Source: Lentisphaeraceae bacterium (GTDB taxonomy: Bacteria > Verrucomicrobiota > Kiritimatiellia > RFP12 > DVOR01). Taken from it: DNA of 64,000 bases. Position numbers and translations under genes: made by a program. Below are positions 51,057 to 60,445 of this stretch, one piece after another (the first letter of the stretch is position 1; every line of letters starts with the position of its first letter). The notes under the pieces were generated by a model that saw nothing but the letters and a program-made list of their open reading frames with translations, was not told the origin of the DNA and made no database searches. Where the stretch lies: the NCBI GenBank assembly GCA_004555175.1, contig SFJE01000011.1:10780-74779 (forward strand), given 5' to 3'.

Positions 51057-52577
51057 ATGAAGCGGTTTGGATTTGACAATGAGGCCTACTTGAAGCGCCA
51101 GGCGGAAGGGTTGATGCAGCGAGCGGCCTCTTTCGGCAATAAGTTGTATTTGGAGTTCGGCGGAAAACTGATGTACGACTATCATGCCGCGCGTGTTTTG
51201 CCGGGCTATGACCCCAATGTCAAACTGCGGCTGCTGCGTTCGCTTGGCGACAAGGCCGAAATCATCCTCTGCGTCTACGCCGAAGATATTGAACGCAAGA
51301 AGATGCGCGCAGACTTCGGTATCTCTTATGACGATGATGCGCTCAAGCTCATCGATAGCCTGCGCAGTTGGGACATCCATGTTTGTGCTGTGGTGATTAC
51401 GCGCTACGATGGCCAGCCGGCCGCAATGCAATTCAAAAATAAGCTCGAAGCGCGCGGGATCACCGTTAAACTTCATCGCGCAGTGCCGGGTTATCCTTCC
51501 AACCTTGACCTTGTGGTCTCGCCCGATGGCTATGGCGCAAATGACTATGTGGAGACCACGCGCCCGATTGTTGTCGTCACCGGTCCGGGACCTGGCTCGG
51601 GAAAGTTGGCCACCTGCCTAACGATGCTCTATCACGATCGCACGGCTGGGCGCAACGCGGGTTATGCCAAGTTTGAGACCTTCCCCGTCTGGGACCTTCC
51701 GCTGCGCCACCCGGTCAATCTGGCCTATGAAGCTGCAACTGCCGACTTGGGCGACATTAATATGATTGACCCCTTCCATCTAGAAGCCTACGGCAAGGCT
51801 ACCGTCAACTACAACCGTGATGTCGAGGCCTTCCCTCTCCTGCGTGAGATTTGGACCCGCTTGGACAAGAGTGGCGAGTGCCCCTACCGTAGCCCCACCG
51901 ACATGGGCGTTAACTGCATCTCCGCGGGCATCATTGATGATGAGATTTGCACCGAGGCGGCCCGTCAGGAGATTATCCGCCGCTACTTCCGCCACCTCTC
52001 CGATGCCGTGGCCAAGGGTGCGAGCGATAAGCGCCCAGTGGAATTGGTTGAGCGCCTAATGCGCCAACTGGGCCTAAACCCCGAGGATCGCCCCACTGTA
52101 GTGCCTGCTCGCCAAGCTGCGCACGCAGCCTCCCTCTCGCACACCCTTGAAGGCGTGGCCTGCGGTGCGGCCATTGAGTTGCCCGATGGAACGCTCATCC
52201 AGGGCAAGAACTCGGCGCATCTCCATGCTGCCGCCGCAACGGTGCTCAATGCAGCCAAGCACTTGGCCAATATCCCCGATGAGCGCCATCTCTTGGCGCC
52301 CGAGACAATTGCCAGCGTCATGCACATGAAGCAGGGTATCCTCAAGGGTAAATATGGCTCGCTAAACCTCGATGAGACCCTTGTGGCCCTCGCCATTTGC
52401 GCCGCCTCCGACCCCAATGCGAAGCTCGCCCTCGAGAAGTTGGCCGATCTGCGCGATTGCGAAATGCACCTTTCGCATATGCTTACCCCTGGTGATGAGG
52501 CGGGGCTTCGCCGCTTGGGCATCCGCGCCACCAATGATCCCCTCTTCGCAACGGCTGAACTCTTTGTGGATGCCTAA
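51057..52577 (+). CDS. DUF1846 family protein
   Basis: A 506-residue cytoplasmic protein matching the DUF1846 family throughout (start GFDNEAYLKRQAEGLMQRAASFGNKLYLEFGGKLMYDYHAARVLPGYDPN, then VVTGPGPGSGKLATCLTMLYHDRTAG with a P-loop-like glycine-rich turn). The family is conserved in anaerobes and has no established function that I know of. ATG 51057 has only a weak ribosome site. It is separated from thiD by one base, so the two are probably co-expressed. Confidence 0.9.
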   Translation: MKRFGFDNEAYLKRQAEGLMQRAASFGNKLYLEFGGKLMYDYHAARVLPGYDPNVKLRLLRSLGDKAEIILCVYAEDIERKKMRADFGISYDDDALKLIDSLRSWDIHVCAVVITRYDGQPAAMQFKNKLEARGITVKLHRAVPGYPSNLDLVVSPDGYGANDYVETTRPIVVVTGPGPGSGKLATCLTMLYHDRTAGRNAGYAKFETFPVWDLPLRHPVNLAYEAATADLGDINMIDPFHLEAYGKATVNYNRDVEAFPLLREIWTRLDKSGECPYRSPTDMGVNCISAGIIDDEICTEAARQEIIRRYFRHLSDAVAKGASDKRPVELVERLMRQLGLNPEDRPTVVPARQAAHAASLSHTLEGVACGAAIELPDGTLIQGKNSAHLHAAAATVLNAAKHLANIPDERHLLAPETIASVMHMKQGILKGKYGSLNLDETLVALAICAASDPNAKLALEKLADLRDCEMHLSHMLTPGDEAGLRRLGIRATNDPLFATAELFVDA

Positions 52578-52578
52578 G

Positions 52579-53400
52579 ATGGCCTTGGCCCCCCACCCCG
52601 TTGCGCTGACGATTGCCGGCAGTGATAGCGGCGGCGGAGCGGGTATTCAGGCCGATTTGCGCGCCTTCCGCGACTTCGGGGTCCACGGATGTTCGGCCAT
52701 TACGGCCATCACCGCGCAAAATCCACACGGCGTGCGCGCCATTCAAGCCGCCGAGCCGGAAATCCTCCGCGCGCAGTTGGAGGCCGTGGCCGAGGACTTT
52801 GCCCTGGGCGCGGTGAAGACGGGGATGCTCCTAAACGAACGCTTGATTGCCGAGGTTGCCAACTTCCGCCGAACCTTGCCCGCCGTGCCGTGGGTGATTG
52901 ATCCCGTGATGATCGCCACCTCCGGCGCGCGACTTCTTGAACCGGCAGCAATTCGGCGTATGGAAGCTGACTTGCTTCCCACCGCAACCGTTATCACGCC
53001 GAATATTCCTGAAGCGGTGGCGCTATTGGGCGAATCCGCCGCGCCGGCAGATGTCGAGGCGATGCACGCGCTTGCCATCCGGTTGACCGAACGCCTTCAA
53101 GTGGCTGTGCTGCTTAAGGGCGGACACTTTGCCGAGGCGCCGGCGCTTGATCTCCTTGTCCAGCCTGGATGCGCGCCGATTGAACTGCGTGAAGAGCGCG
53201 TTCAAGCGCCCCTCACCACCCATGGCACCGGGTGCGCGCTCGCGGCAGCCATCGCGGCCAATCTTGCCCTAGGCCAGCCCCTGCTTGCGGCCATTCGCGA
53301 GGCCAAGCGTTACATTGTCCACCTCCTCTCCCACACGCAGTCGGCTGGCCGCGCGGCGGTCTACGCCCAAGCGCCCTTTCAGCCTGGTAGCCGGAGTTAG
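52579..53400 (+). CDS. thiD: Hydroxymethylpyrimidine (phosphate) kinase
   Basis: Ribokinase-fold enzyme that phosphorylates HMP and HMP-P for thiamine synthesis; some members act on pyridoxine. The substrate motif ALTIAGSDSGGGAGIQADLRAF opens the protein, KTGML and VIDPVMIATSG follow, and THGTGCALAAAIAANLA holds the anion hole and catalytic region. The length (273 aa) is typical. The ATG at 52579 is one base after the DUF1846 stop; an in-frame ATG at 52570 overlaps it. No other thi gene is in the window. Confidence 0.93.
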   Translation: MALAPHPVALTIAGSDSGGGAGIQADLRAFRDFGVHGCSAITAITAQNPHGVRAIQAAEPEILRAQLEAVAEDFALGAVKTGMLLNERLIAEVANFRRTLPAVPWVIDPVMIATSGARLLEPAAIRRMEADLLPTATVITPNIPEAVALLGESAAPADVEAMHALAIRLTERLQVAVLLKGGHFAEAPALDLLVQPGCAPIELREERVQAPLTTHGTGCALAAAIAANLALGQPLLAAIREAKRYIVHLLSHTQSAGRAAVYAQAPFQPGSRS

Positions 53401-53406
53401 TCAACC

Positions 53407-55281
53407 GTGTCGACCGGCGAGCGCACTCCCACCCCGCCACGCGTGCAACCTCCGCGCCACGCCACCTTCTACACCTTACCGTGGTGGCATCTGCGAAATC
53501 CCCTTCTACGGGTGCTCCTGCATCTAACGCACCGCCTAGCCGAACGCCTCCTCGGGCTCACTCGCCTCAATCAACTCTATCGCCAGGCCTTGCAAGCCGA
53601 GGGGAATGACGCCTTCCCGCAGCGCATCCTCAATGCGTTGGATTTGCATGTGTGCTGCGATGAGCGTGATCGCGACCGGATTCCGGAACGCCAGCCCCTG
53701 GTTGTGGTGGCCAACCATCCCTTTGGCGCGGTGGAAGGGCTGGCCCTCCTTGAACTCATCCGCAGCCGGCGCAAGGATGTCAAGGTCCTCGCCAACTACG
53801 TCCTGCAGCGCATCCCAGAATTGCGCGAAGACCTGCTCTTCGTTGACCCCTTTGGGCGGCCAGACTCTGCCGCGCGCAATGTTCAGGCGATGCGTCAGGC
53901 ACTTCAATGGCTCCGGCGCGGTGGCGCGCTCATTATCTTTCCTGCCGGCGAAGTCGCCAGCTTCACCACGCAAACCTTCCAGATTCGTGATCCGGCCTGG
54001 CATATTTCCACCCTCACGCTGGTCCGCCGAGCGGCTGTGGATGTGACGCTCCTGCCCGCCTTCATCCCCGGCGCGGCCTCCACCTGTTTCCACCTCGCCG
54101 GTAAGATACATCCTCGCTTGCGTACGCTTCTGTTGCCGCGTGAAATGTTGCGGATGCAGCATCAAACCATTGAATTACGCCTTGGCACCCCCTTCTCCTC
54201 CACCACCCTTTTCAAGCGCTTCGGTTCCGATGCTGAGGTAATGCGCTATCTACGCTTTCGGACCTTCCTGCTCGCTGGCCGCGTCCGTTCCACGCGCTTT
54301 GAAGAGCGAATGCGGCGATTGACATTGGATACCGATGAGCGCCCCGCCCAGCCCATCATTAACCCCATTACTCCCGAAGCGCTAGAGGCCGAATGGGCCG
54401 CGCTACCGAGCGATTGCCACCTCTTCTCCGATGAGGTCTACGCGCTCTACGCCGCACAAGGGCGCTTCATTCCCACCGCCCTGCGCGAAATTGGCCGCCT
54501 ACGCGAGGAGACCTTTCGAGCCGTTGGCGAAGGAACCGGCAAGGATGTCGACACCGATACCTTTGATGACGCCTACTACCAAATCGTCCTCTGGCACCGC
54601 GAGCGGCGGGAGATTATCGGCTGTTACCGCCTGGCGCTCTCCGATATGCTCACCGAGGATAGCGGCCCGAACGCGCTTTACACACGCACGCTCTTTCGGT
54701 TTGATGAGAATTTCCTCGGCCGGCTCCCCGGTCCGGCTGTTGAGCTTGGGCGCTCCTTTATTCGCGCGCAGGACCAACGCGCTTTCGCCCCCCTGCTCCT
54801 CCTCTGGCGTGGTGTGTTGACCTTCCTGGCCAAGCACCCGCGCTATACCGTCCTCTTCGGTCCAGTCAGTATTTCGCACGACTTCTCCCCGACCGCACGT
54901 GACCTTCTGCTCACCTACCTGCGAGCCACCGCCTTCGATGAGACCATCGCCCGTTGGGTCCTCCCCCGGCTTCCTCCAAAGAAGATGCGCTTTGCCGAGT
55001 GGCGCCACACGGACTATGCCGACTTCCTCTCCAACGAGAACGAAGTCAATAGCGCCCTTGCGGAGTTGGAGGGCGGCCACCGGGAGATGCCCGTCCTCAT
55101 TCGCCAATACCTCAAAATCGGTGGACGCATCGTCGCATTCAACGTCGATCCCGACTTTGGCACCGTGGTTGACGGACTTATCGTGGTCAACCTGCTTTCC
55201 GCCCCGCCTAAGAACATCGCGCGTTACATGGGTCCCGAACTCTACGAGGCCTACCGAAACGCGCCCAGAGAACACCTCTAA
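53407..55281 (+). CDS. PlsC-type acyltransferase fused to a GNAT/OlsB-like acyltransferase
   Basis: The N-terminal half is an acyltransferase with the motif VANHPFGAVEG and the substrate motif IIFPAGEVA, as in hemolysin-like lysophospholipid acyltransferases. The C-terminal half (from about residue 330) is OlsB/GNAT-like: LFSDEVYALYAAQGRF, DDAYYQIVLWHRERREIIGCYRLALS and LGRSFI. This two-domain order resembles OlsF, which makes ornithine lipids in two acylations; whether ornithine or another amino acid is the head group cannot be told. 624 aa. The start is GTG 53407 with CGGAG 10 nt upstream. Its stop overlaps the next gene as TAATG. Confidence 0.75.
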   Translation: MSTGERTPTPPRVQPPRHATFYTLPWWHLRNPLLRVLLHLTHRLAERLLGLTRLNQLYRQALQAEGNDAFPQRILNALDLHVCCDERDRDRIPERQPLVVVANHPFGAVEGLALLELIRSRRKDVKVLANYVLQRIPELREDLLFVDPFGRPDSAARNVQAMRQALQWLRRGGALIIFPAGEVASFTTQTFQIRDPAWHISTLTLVRRAAVDVTLLPAFIPGAASTCFHLAGKIHPRLRTLLLPREMLRMQHQTIELRLGTPFSSTTLFKRFGSDAEVMRYLRFRTFLLAGRVRSTRFEERMRRLTLDTDERPAQPIINPITPEALEAEWAALPSDCHLFSDEVYALYAAQGRFIPTALREIGRLREETFRAVGEGTGKDVDTDTFDDAYYQIVLWHRERREIIGCYRLALSDMLTEDSGPNALYTRTLFRFDENFLGRLPGPAVELGRSFIRAQDQRAFAPLLLLWRGVLTFLAKHPRYTVLFGPVSISHDFSPTARDLLLTYLRATAFDETIARWVLPRLPPKKMRFAEWRHTDYADFLSNENEVNSALAELEGGHREMPVLIRQYLKIGGRIVAFNVDPDFGTVVDGLIVVNLLSAPPKNIARYMGPELYEAYRNAPREHL

Positions 55282-55832
55282 TGCGCCATCTCCTCTTACG
55301 CCTGTTTACGCTCATCTCGCTTCCCGTGGTTGCCCAAGATCTCTCTTTGCGCATCCAGACCGAAGCCTCCTTGTCCCTCTCCATCGCACAGGAGGCCGAT
55401 GAGGCCATTGAGCGTGCCCAACACTGGCTTGAAGCCCAAGGCACCCCCACCAATTCTCTCCCCCAACGCCTGCTCTATCGTTACGCCTTGGCCGATGCCA
55501 AGCGCCCCTTCACCCTTCATCGGTGTGACCTCACCCCCCTAGAAGCCGCGATGCCAGCGCCCACGCCGCCCGCCGCCCTGACTAACCTCACCGCCACACT
55601 GGCTGAATATCGTCAAAATCCAAAGGCGCTTTTTGCCCTCCAGCGAGATCTTCCCTTAGCCTCGCCACCCCCGCCCCCGGATTGGCGTGAAGTGCTCGCG
55701 CTCGAGCTCATCAACTCCCAGCGGATAACCCCGGCTGGCGGCCACTGGGGCTCCTTCCCAAACACCCTCTGGGCCCTCCTCACCCTCCGCGCCCTCCTCA
55801 ATGAAAGCGCGTCCATCCAATTGGCCGAGTGA
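55281..55832 (+). CDS. Small exported protein of unknown function
   Basis: 183 aa with an N-terminal signal peptide (MRHLLLRLFTLISLPVVAQ). The C-terminus, HWGSFPNTLWALLTLRALL, vaguely recalls a terpenoid-cyclase-type helical repeat, but one repeat is not enough for a call. The ATG overlaps the upstream stop as TAATG, so it is translationally coupled to the acyltransferase gene and may serve the same envelope lipid function (inference). It ends 2 nt before the convergent U32 gene. Confidence 0.7.
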   Translation: MRHLLLRLFTLISLPVVAQDLSLRIQTEASLSLSIAQEADEAIERAQHWLEAQGTPTNSLPQRLLYRYALADAKRPFTLHRCDLTPLEAAMPAPTPPAALTNLTATLAEYRQNPKALFALQRDLPLASPPPPPDWREVLALELINSQRITPAGGHWGSFPNTLWALLTLRALLNESASIQLAE

Positions 55833-55834
55833 CC

Positions 55835-57100
55835 TTAGACAGAAGGTGTGGCCGGGAGGATGCGGTAGACCTTGTCGCCCGGGCGAAGGCGGGCGGGAAC
55901 GCGAAAGGTCACCCAGTCGCCCCGACGGACGACATCCGGGCGAAGGGCATCTTGGTGAAGTTCGCTCGGCACGCACGCCAGAACACCGGTTTTGGGGCCG
56001 TGAAAGGCCAAGCGGTCGCCGGGGCGGAGTTCGCCATCATGTATAAGGACATCGACCACGCCGGCGCGGGCGTAGTAGTTGCGGACCACGCCCAAGTAGC
56101 GCTTGCACTCAGTGGCGAGGTTCGCATCCGTGCCGGCAAACTGATTGGCGCCGCCCGGGCGACCCAGGAGAAGACCTTGGGCAAAGGGGCGATGATAGAC
56201 GCGATTGACGAGGTCCTGGCAAGCCGCTTGGCAGGTTTCATCATAAGTTCCGCGCGCGATGGCATTAAGGGCTGTGCGGTAGGCACGGACCACGTTGTCA
56301 ACATATTCAGGGTTGCGCGCCCGGCCCTCAATCTTCAGCGAAGCAACCCCGGCACGGACAAGATCGGGCAAGATGGGCAATGTGCACAAATCCTTGGCCG
56401 AAAGGAGAAAGCCACCTTCAGCTCCAGCCCCAACCTCAAACTCGGCCGTAGGTCCCTCCCCTTCAGCAATCTCGGTGAGGCGATAACGGCGGCGGCAGGG
56501 TTGCAAACACTGCCCACGCGAGGCCGAACAGCCGTAGGTCACCTGGGAGAGGAAGCAGCGGCCACTCGTGGCCACGCATTGGGCTCCGTGGGCAAAGACT
56601 TCAAGGGGCACCTCCGTCTCGCGCGCGATGGTCGCAATCTCAGCCAAGGTGCATTCGCGCGCCAAGACCACCCGCTCGGCCCCCTGCGCAGCAAGAAAGC
56701 GAACCGCATCGGCATTCGAGGCGGACATCTGTGTGGAGACATGGACCGGAATCCCTAGGGCTTTGGCCCGCACAATAACAGCCCAATCCGAGGCAATCAC
56801 AGCATCAACCCCCGCCCGGCGCGCTCCTTCAAGGGTCTCTTGCAGATGGGCAAGTTCGCCTTGGTAGACGATGGTGTTGAGCGTGAGATAGAGCTTGACG
56901 CCACGCGCGTGCGCCTCGCGAACCAGACCCGGAAGTTGATTGGGCTCCAACTTACCATCAAGGGCTCGGCGCATATTAAAACGCCCAAGGCCAAGGTAGA
57001 GCGCATCGGCCCCCGCCTCTAGGGCCGCGTGGAAGCAGGCTCGGTCCCCCACCGGGGCGAGCAACTCGGGCAAGGCGAAGCGCAGCGGGCGATCAGTCAC
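55835..57100 (-). CDS. Peptidase U32 family protein
   Basis: U32 family enzymes include a collagenase-like peptidase and several tRNA or quinone hydroxylases with Fe-S clusters (TrhP, RlhA, UbiU/V), so the name peptidase is uncertain. The family start LPELLAPVGDRACFHAALEAGADALYLGL and the signature EVFAHGAQCVATSGRCFLS are clear, followed by CSASRGQCLQPCRR, giving the usual Cys set, and a C-terminal beta domain. About 421 aa from GTG 57100, which overlaps the upstream stop by 8 nt; ATG 57139 is an alternative with a longer overlap. Last gene of its operon. Confidence 0.88.
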   Translation of the reverse strand: MTDRPLRFALPELLAPVGDRACFHAALEAGADALYLGLGRFNMRRALDGKLEPNQLPGLVREAHARGVKLYLTLNTIVYQGELAHLQETLEGARRAGVDAVIASDWAVIVRAKALGIPVHVSTQMSASNADAVRFLAAQGAERVVLARECTLAEIATIARETEVPLEVFAHGAQCVATSGRCFLSQVTYGCSASRGQCLQPCRRRYRLTEIAEGEGPTAEFEVGAGAEGGFLLSAKDLCTLPILPDLVRAGVASLKIEGRARNPEYVDNVVRAYRTALNAIARGTYDETCQAACQDLVNRVYHRPFAQGLLLGRPGGANQFAGTDANLATECKRYLGVVRNYYARAGVVDVLIHDGELRPGDRLAFHGPKTGVLACVPSELHQDALRPDVVRRGDWVTFRVPARLRPGDKVYRILPATPSV

Positions 57101-58940
57101 GGTTTTGGCGCTCGTTGGCCTTACGCTCTTTTTCGGCATTTTTGAGAGCACGCTTGGCTTCCTTGAGTTGCGTATCGAGTTCGCCTAACTGCTTGTTGAT
57201 AGCCTCCTCCGAGAAGCCGAGCGTATCCAGATTCTTGAAGGCTTGGCGCAAGAGGCCCTTGGTGTTATTGCGATACTTCTGAATCGTCCGCAAACGGGCC
57301 TGCTTATACTGCACTTGGGCCACATTAAAGGCTTCAATGGTGGTCATCCCTTCTGAATCAGGCTGGCCTTCCTGGAAGTCGCGGATATTTTCGGCAACGG
57401 CGCGCAGTTCACTATCGCCCTCCACCTTCAGAATCATCCAACCACTCTTGGCACTTCCCAGGGAGGGATAGTTGACGAGCAGGGCCCGCCGCCAGGCCTC
57501 GGCCCGCATTTGGACATCGATAAAGGTCTGCTCTTTGAGCGTTGAGGCGATCTTCTCCTCCACCTGCTTGCGATGTGCATCCAAGTAGTCGATGGCGACC
57601 TTCGCGCCCTCAGCCTTAGGAGACTTTTGGTTGGCAATCTTTGCGAGTTTGGCGCGCAACACCTCATAGTTGCACGCATCGCTGTATTCGCTAAGTTCAT
57701 CATGCAAGAGATCGAGCGCGGCAGCCTGTGGCGTATTCTGGGCCTTGATAACCTCAAGCATCGTCACGCGGGGCTCTTTGTCCTGCTCACGCTCCTTGGC
57801 CTCCTTCTTGGCAGAGCGGCTAGCCTTCTCGGCCTCGGCCGTCAGGCGCCGACGCTCCGTGCGCGCAGCCTTAGCATTCTGTGCCACTTGGGCCTGCGCG
57901 GCGGCGGTTAGGGGAGCGAGTTGGGCGATTAGGGTCTGTGCTTCGGCGGCAAGTGCCGGATTGCCCCCCTTGGCCTGGCTTAGCTCCGTTAACTTCTCGG
58001 TGAAGGATTCGGCGGCATTGGCCATATCGTTACGCCCCACCCGGCCCATCTCAACCTGTTCAAGGAAGGCGTGGGCTTGGTGAAGCAGTTTAATGCCTTG
58101 GTTGCGCTGTAACCCATTCGCCGCGCCGAGATAGCGCCGAGCTCGGGAGGGCAATGTCTTGTTGAATATCAGAATGACTTCCAACGCCTGAGAGGGGGCC
58201 GATTGCAAGAGGTTCTCAATGGTTGCGCACTGAGTCTCGGCCCAGGCCTCTACCCCTTCCACCATTTTCCGCGCCTCCTCGGCCTTAGGCCCCTGACCGC
58301 CGGCTTCGCGCCGCAGAGTTGCCAAGGGCTTTTCGATATTTTTGCCCTCGACAAAGTTCTTGGACATACTCTCGTGCTCGGGCGTACGAAAGAGGAGGAT
58401 GCGCCCGGGCAGATAATCGGGCGTCTCTTTGAGCGCTTCGGTCAAGATGGAACCCTCTGCAATATCCTTCAATGAGGCGGAGACCAAGTGTTTGCTCTGC
58501 GCGTTGAAGAGCGCCGTAACGGGGTCTGGGACGCAGTAGACCGTGCAGGGCGGGCGCAGGCGGCGAACAGCTTGAACATTACGTTTGCGCGCTTCCGGGT
58601 CATTGGCAGCGGCCATCACCCCAATGAGCAACACGCGCCCATCCTTGAGCGCACCTTTAGCGGCCGAACGCAAAGCACGCATTTCCTTGCGCATTAACTC
58701 AATGGTCTCGTTGCCGGCTGTCGAGCTGGCATCTTCATCTAGGGTAGAGAGCGGGGCGACATATCCCGTCAGGTCCCAAAAGATGACCAAGCGCCCCCCG
58801 AGTTCCCCCGCCGCCACGCCTCCGCCAAAGACGCGATTGGGCAAGGTGAGGTGCTGCTTGATCTCGTCAAGTGTTGGCGTTGCGGCCAGCACGCGCCAGG
58901 CCAATAGCGCAAATAACAGCCATGCAAAGCACTTTCTCAT
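57093..58940 (-). CDS. Exported coiled-coil protein of unknown function
   Basis: 615 aa with a signal peptide (MRKCFAWLLFALLAWRVLA). The first 170 residues could be a thioredoxin-like fold (LVIFWDLTGYVAP, VLLIGVMAAAND), without a CxxC motif. From about 210 onwards it is helical, with highly charged coiled-coil stretches (ARTERRRLTAEAEKASRSAKKEAKEREQDKE and the KEAKRALKNAEKERKANERQNRD tail). GAGAGGAG precedes the ATG. It sits 32 nt after nspC and overlaps the U32 start. I do not recognise a named family. Confidence 0.75.
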   Translation of the reverse strand: MRKCFAWLLFALLAWRVLAATPTLDEIKQHLTLPNRVFGGGVAAGELGGRLVIFWDLTGYVAPLSTLDEDASSTAGNETIELMRKEMRALRSAAKGALKDGRVLLIGVMAAANDPEARKRNVQAVRRLRPPCTVYCVPDPVTALFNAQSKHLVSASLKDIAEGSILTEALKETPDYLPGRILLFRTPEHESMSKNFVEGKNIEKPLATLRREAGGQGPKAEEARKMVEGVEAWAETQCATIENLLQSAPSQALEVILIFNKTLPSRARRYLGAANGLQRNQGIKLLHQAHAFLEQVEMGRVGRNDMANAAESFTEKLTELSQAKGGNPALAAEAQTLIAQLAPLTAAAQAQVAQNAKAARTERRRLTAEAEKASRSAKKEAKEREQDKEPRVTMLEVIKAQNTPQAAALDLLHDELSEYSDACNYEVLRAKLAKIANQKSPKAEGAKVAIDYLDAHRKQVEEKIASTLKEQTFIDVQMRAEAWRRALLVNYPSLGSAKSGWMILKVEGDSELRAVAENIRDFQEGQPDSEGMTTIEAFNVAQVQYKQARLRTIQKYRNNTKGLLRQAFKNLDTLGFSEEAINKQLGELDTQLKEAKRALKNAEKERKANERQNRD

Positions 58941-58972
58941 CGGGGCATTCTCCTCTCAATCATTCAAACGCC

Positions 58973-60157
58973 CTACAGCCTGGAGCGAAAGTCATCGTAG
59001 CCAAAGGTGCGAACCACCTCGATTTGACCCGGGGCGGTACAAAGGCAGAGATCTGGGAGTCGGATGCCATTAAAGGTGTTAGTCTTGACCATTGTGTAGA
59101 GGGCCATATCCTCAAAAAGGATGCGGTCGCCCGGCTGCGGCAACCGATCAAAGCTATATTCGCCAAAGAAGTCTCCGGCCAGACAACTTGGCCCGGCTAA
59201 GCGCACGGTGTGGGTCTTCTCGCCCGGCTTGCCCGCACGCAAAGCATTGACCCCAGGCGCAGCTTCGCCCTGCCAAGCATCGTCCATAAAGGCGCGTGGC
59301 ACATAGGGCATCTCCATCACATCAGGCGTGTGGCAGGCGGCCGAACCATCGAGAATCGCAATCGGCCCGCCATTCTCCACCACATCCAAAACGGTGCAAA
59401 CAAAGGTGCCGGCATTCAGGACATGCGCCTCGCCGGGCTCCAGGCAGTAAACGATGTGCGGATAGCGCGCATGGAAGCCCTGCAAGGTCTGAACCAGCAA
59501 CTCGCGGTCATAATCCGCGCGCGTAATGTGGTGGCCACCACCAAAGTTGAACCATGTGATTTGCCCGCTACGTAGCAAGTCGCCGAACTTCTCCTCGATA
59601 GCCGCCAAGGTTCGCGCAAAACAATCGGCATTCTGCTCGCAGAGGTTATGGCAATGCAACCCCGTGATCCCCGAAAGATCCTGCCCGGCAAAGGCTTCGC
59701 GGCGGATTCCCAGGCGCGAATGCGGCGCGCAAGGGTCATAGAGCGGCACCTGCCCTTCGGAGTGCTCCGGATTAATTCGCAGCCCCAAGGCCACGCGCGC
59801 GGCACCAGGCAATTCCTGCGCCAATCGTTGCCACTGACGCAACTGCGCAAAGGAGTTGAAGGTGATGTGGTCGATGCCTAGCGCCATCAACTCGCGCATC
59901 TCCCCCTCCGAGAAGGCGGCCGCAAAGACGTGTTGCTCCCCGCCAAATGCCTCCTTCCCTAACCGCGCCTCGTGGACGCTGCTCGCACAGGTCCCCACCG
60001 CCTTCATATACGGAAAGGCTGCAGGCATTGAGAAGGCCTTTAAGGCCAACAACATCCGCGCCCCAGCACGGTCGGCCACCTCGGCCAACACCGCAGCATT
60101 CCGCTGCAAGGCCGCCACATCCACAACAAACGCCGGAGTTCGCAAAGGCATCCTCAT
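58973..60157 (-). CDS. nspC: Carboxynorspermidine/carboxyspermidine decarboxylase
   Basis: Fold-type III PLP enzyme that completes the alternative route to spermidine or norspermidine. TPAFVVDVAALQRN at the start, LLALKAFSMP with the PLP Lys at residue 40, HCHNLCEQ, FNFGGGHHITRADYD, CLEPGEA and the C-terminal SCLAGDFFGEYSF, with the Cys shared between subunits, are all typical. 394 aa from ATG 60157, which overlaps the upstream stop as ATGA. The partner dehydrogenase (carboxynorspermidine synthase) is not in the window. Confidence 0.92.
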   Translation of the reverse strand: MRMPLRTPAFVVDVAALQRNAAVLAEVADRAGARMLLALKAFSMPAAFPYMKAVGTCASSVHEARLGKEAFGGEQHVFAAAFSEGEMRELMALGIDHITFNSFAQLRQWQRLAQELPGAARVALGLRINPEHSEGQVPLYDPCAPHSRLGIRREAFAGQDLSGITGLHCHNLCEQNADCFARTLAAIEEKFGDLLRSGQITWFNFGGGHHITRADYDRELLVQTLQGFHARYPHIVYCLEPGEAHVLNAGTFVCTVLDVVENGGPIAILDGSAACHTPDVMEMPYVPRAFMDDAWQGEAAPGVNALRAGKPGEKTHTVRLAGPSCLAGDFFGEYSFDRLPQPGDRILFEDMALYTMVKTNTFNGIRLPDLCLCTAPGQIEVVRTFGYDDFRSRL

Positions 60158-60417
60158 AATATCGCTCCCAAAAGCCAAACCACCACAACTCCAATCAATG
60201 CCAACCAAAAACGCTTCCACGAGCGGCGGTCTGCCTCCACCTCGCTCATCTGGCCTTCGTGCGTGTTATTGCTGGAGATATATCGGCTGAAGTCGGACTT
60301 CGGGCGCGCCTTCAACCCTAACAATTTGTGCCAAAACCCACACGCCTCAGCCACATCGGCCGTATCCAGCAGAAAGCCATCGCGATCTGGCCGCCGAAAG
60401 GATACTTGCCGACGCAT
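60154..60417 (-). CDS. Small protein with a C-terminal membrane span
   Basis: 87 aa. The first 65 residues are polar, ending RRSWKRFW, and the last 18 (LALIGVVVVWLLGAIL) form one membrane anchor, so it looks tail-anchored. It overlaps nspC by 4 nt and follows the LysM lipoprotein gene by 28 nt. No family recognised. Confidence 0.7.
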   Translation of the reverse strand: MRRQVSFRRPDRDGFLLDTADVAEACGFWHKLLGLKARPKSDFSRYISSNNTHEGQMSEVEADRRSWKRFWLALIGVVVVWLLGAIL

Positions 60418-60445
60418 CTGAGGCCCTTATCCTAGGCAACTGCAA

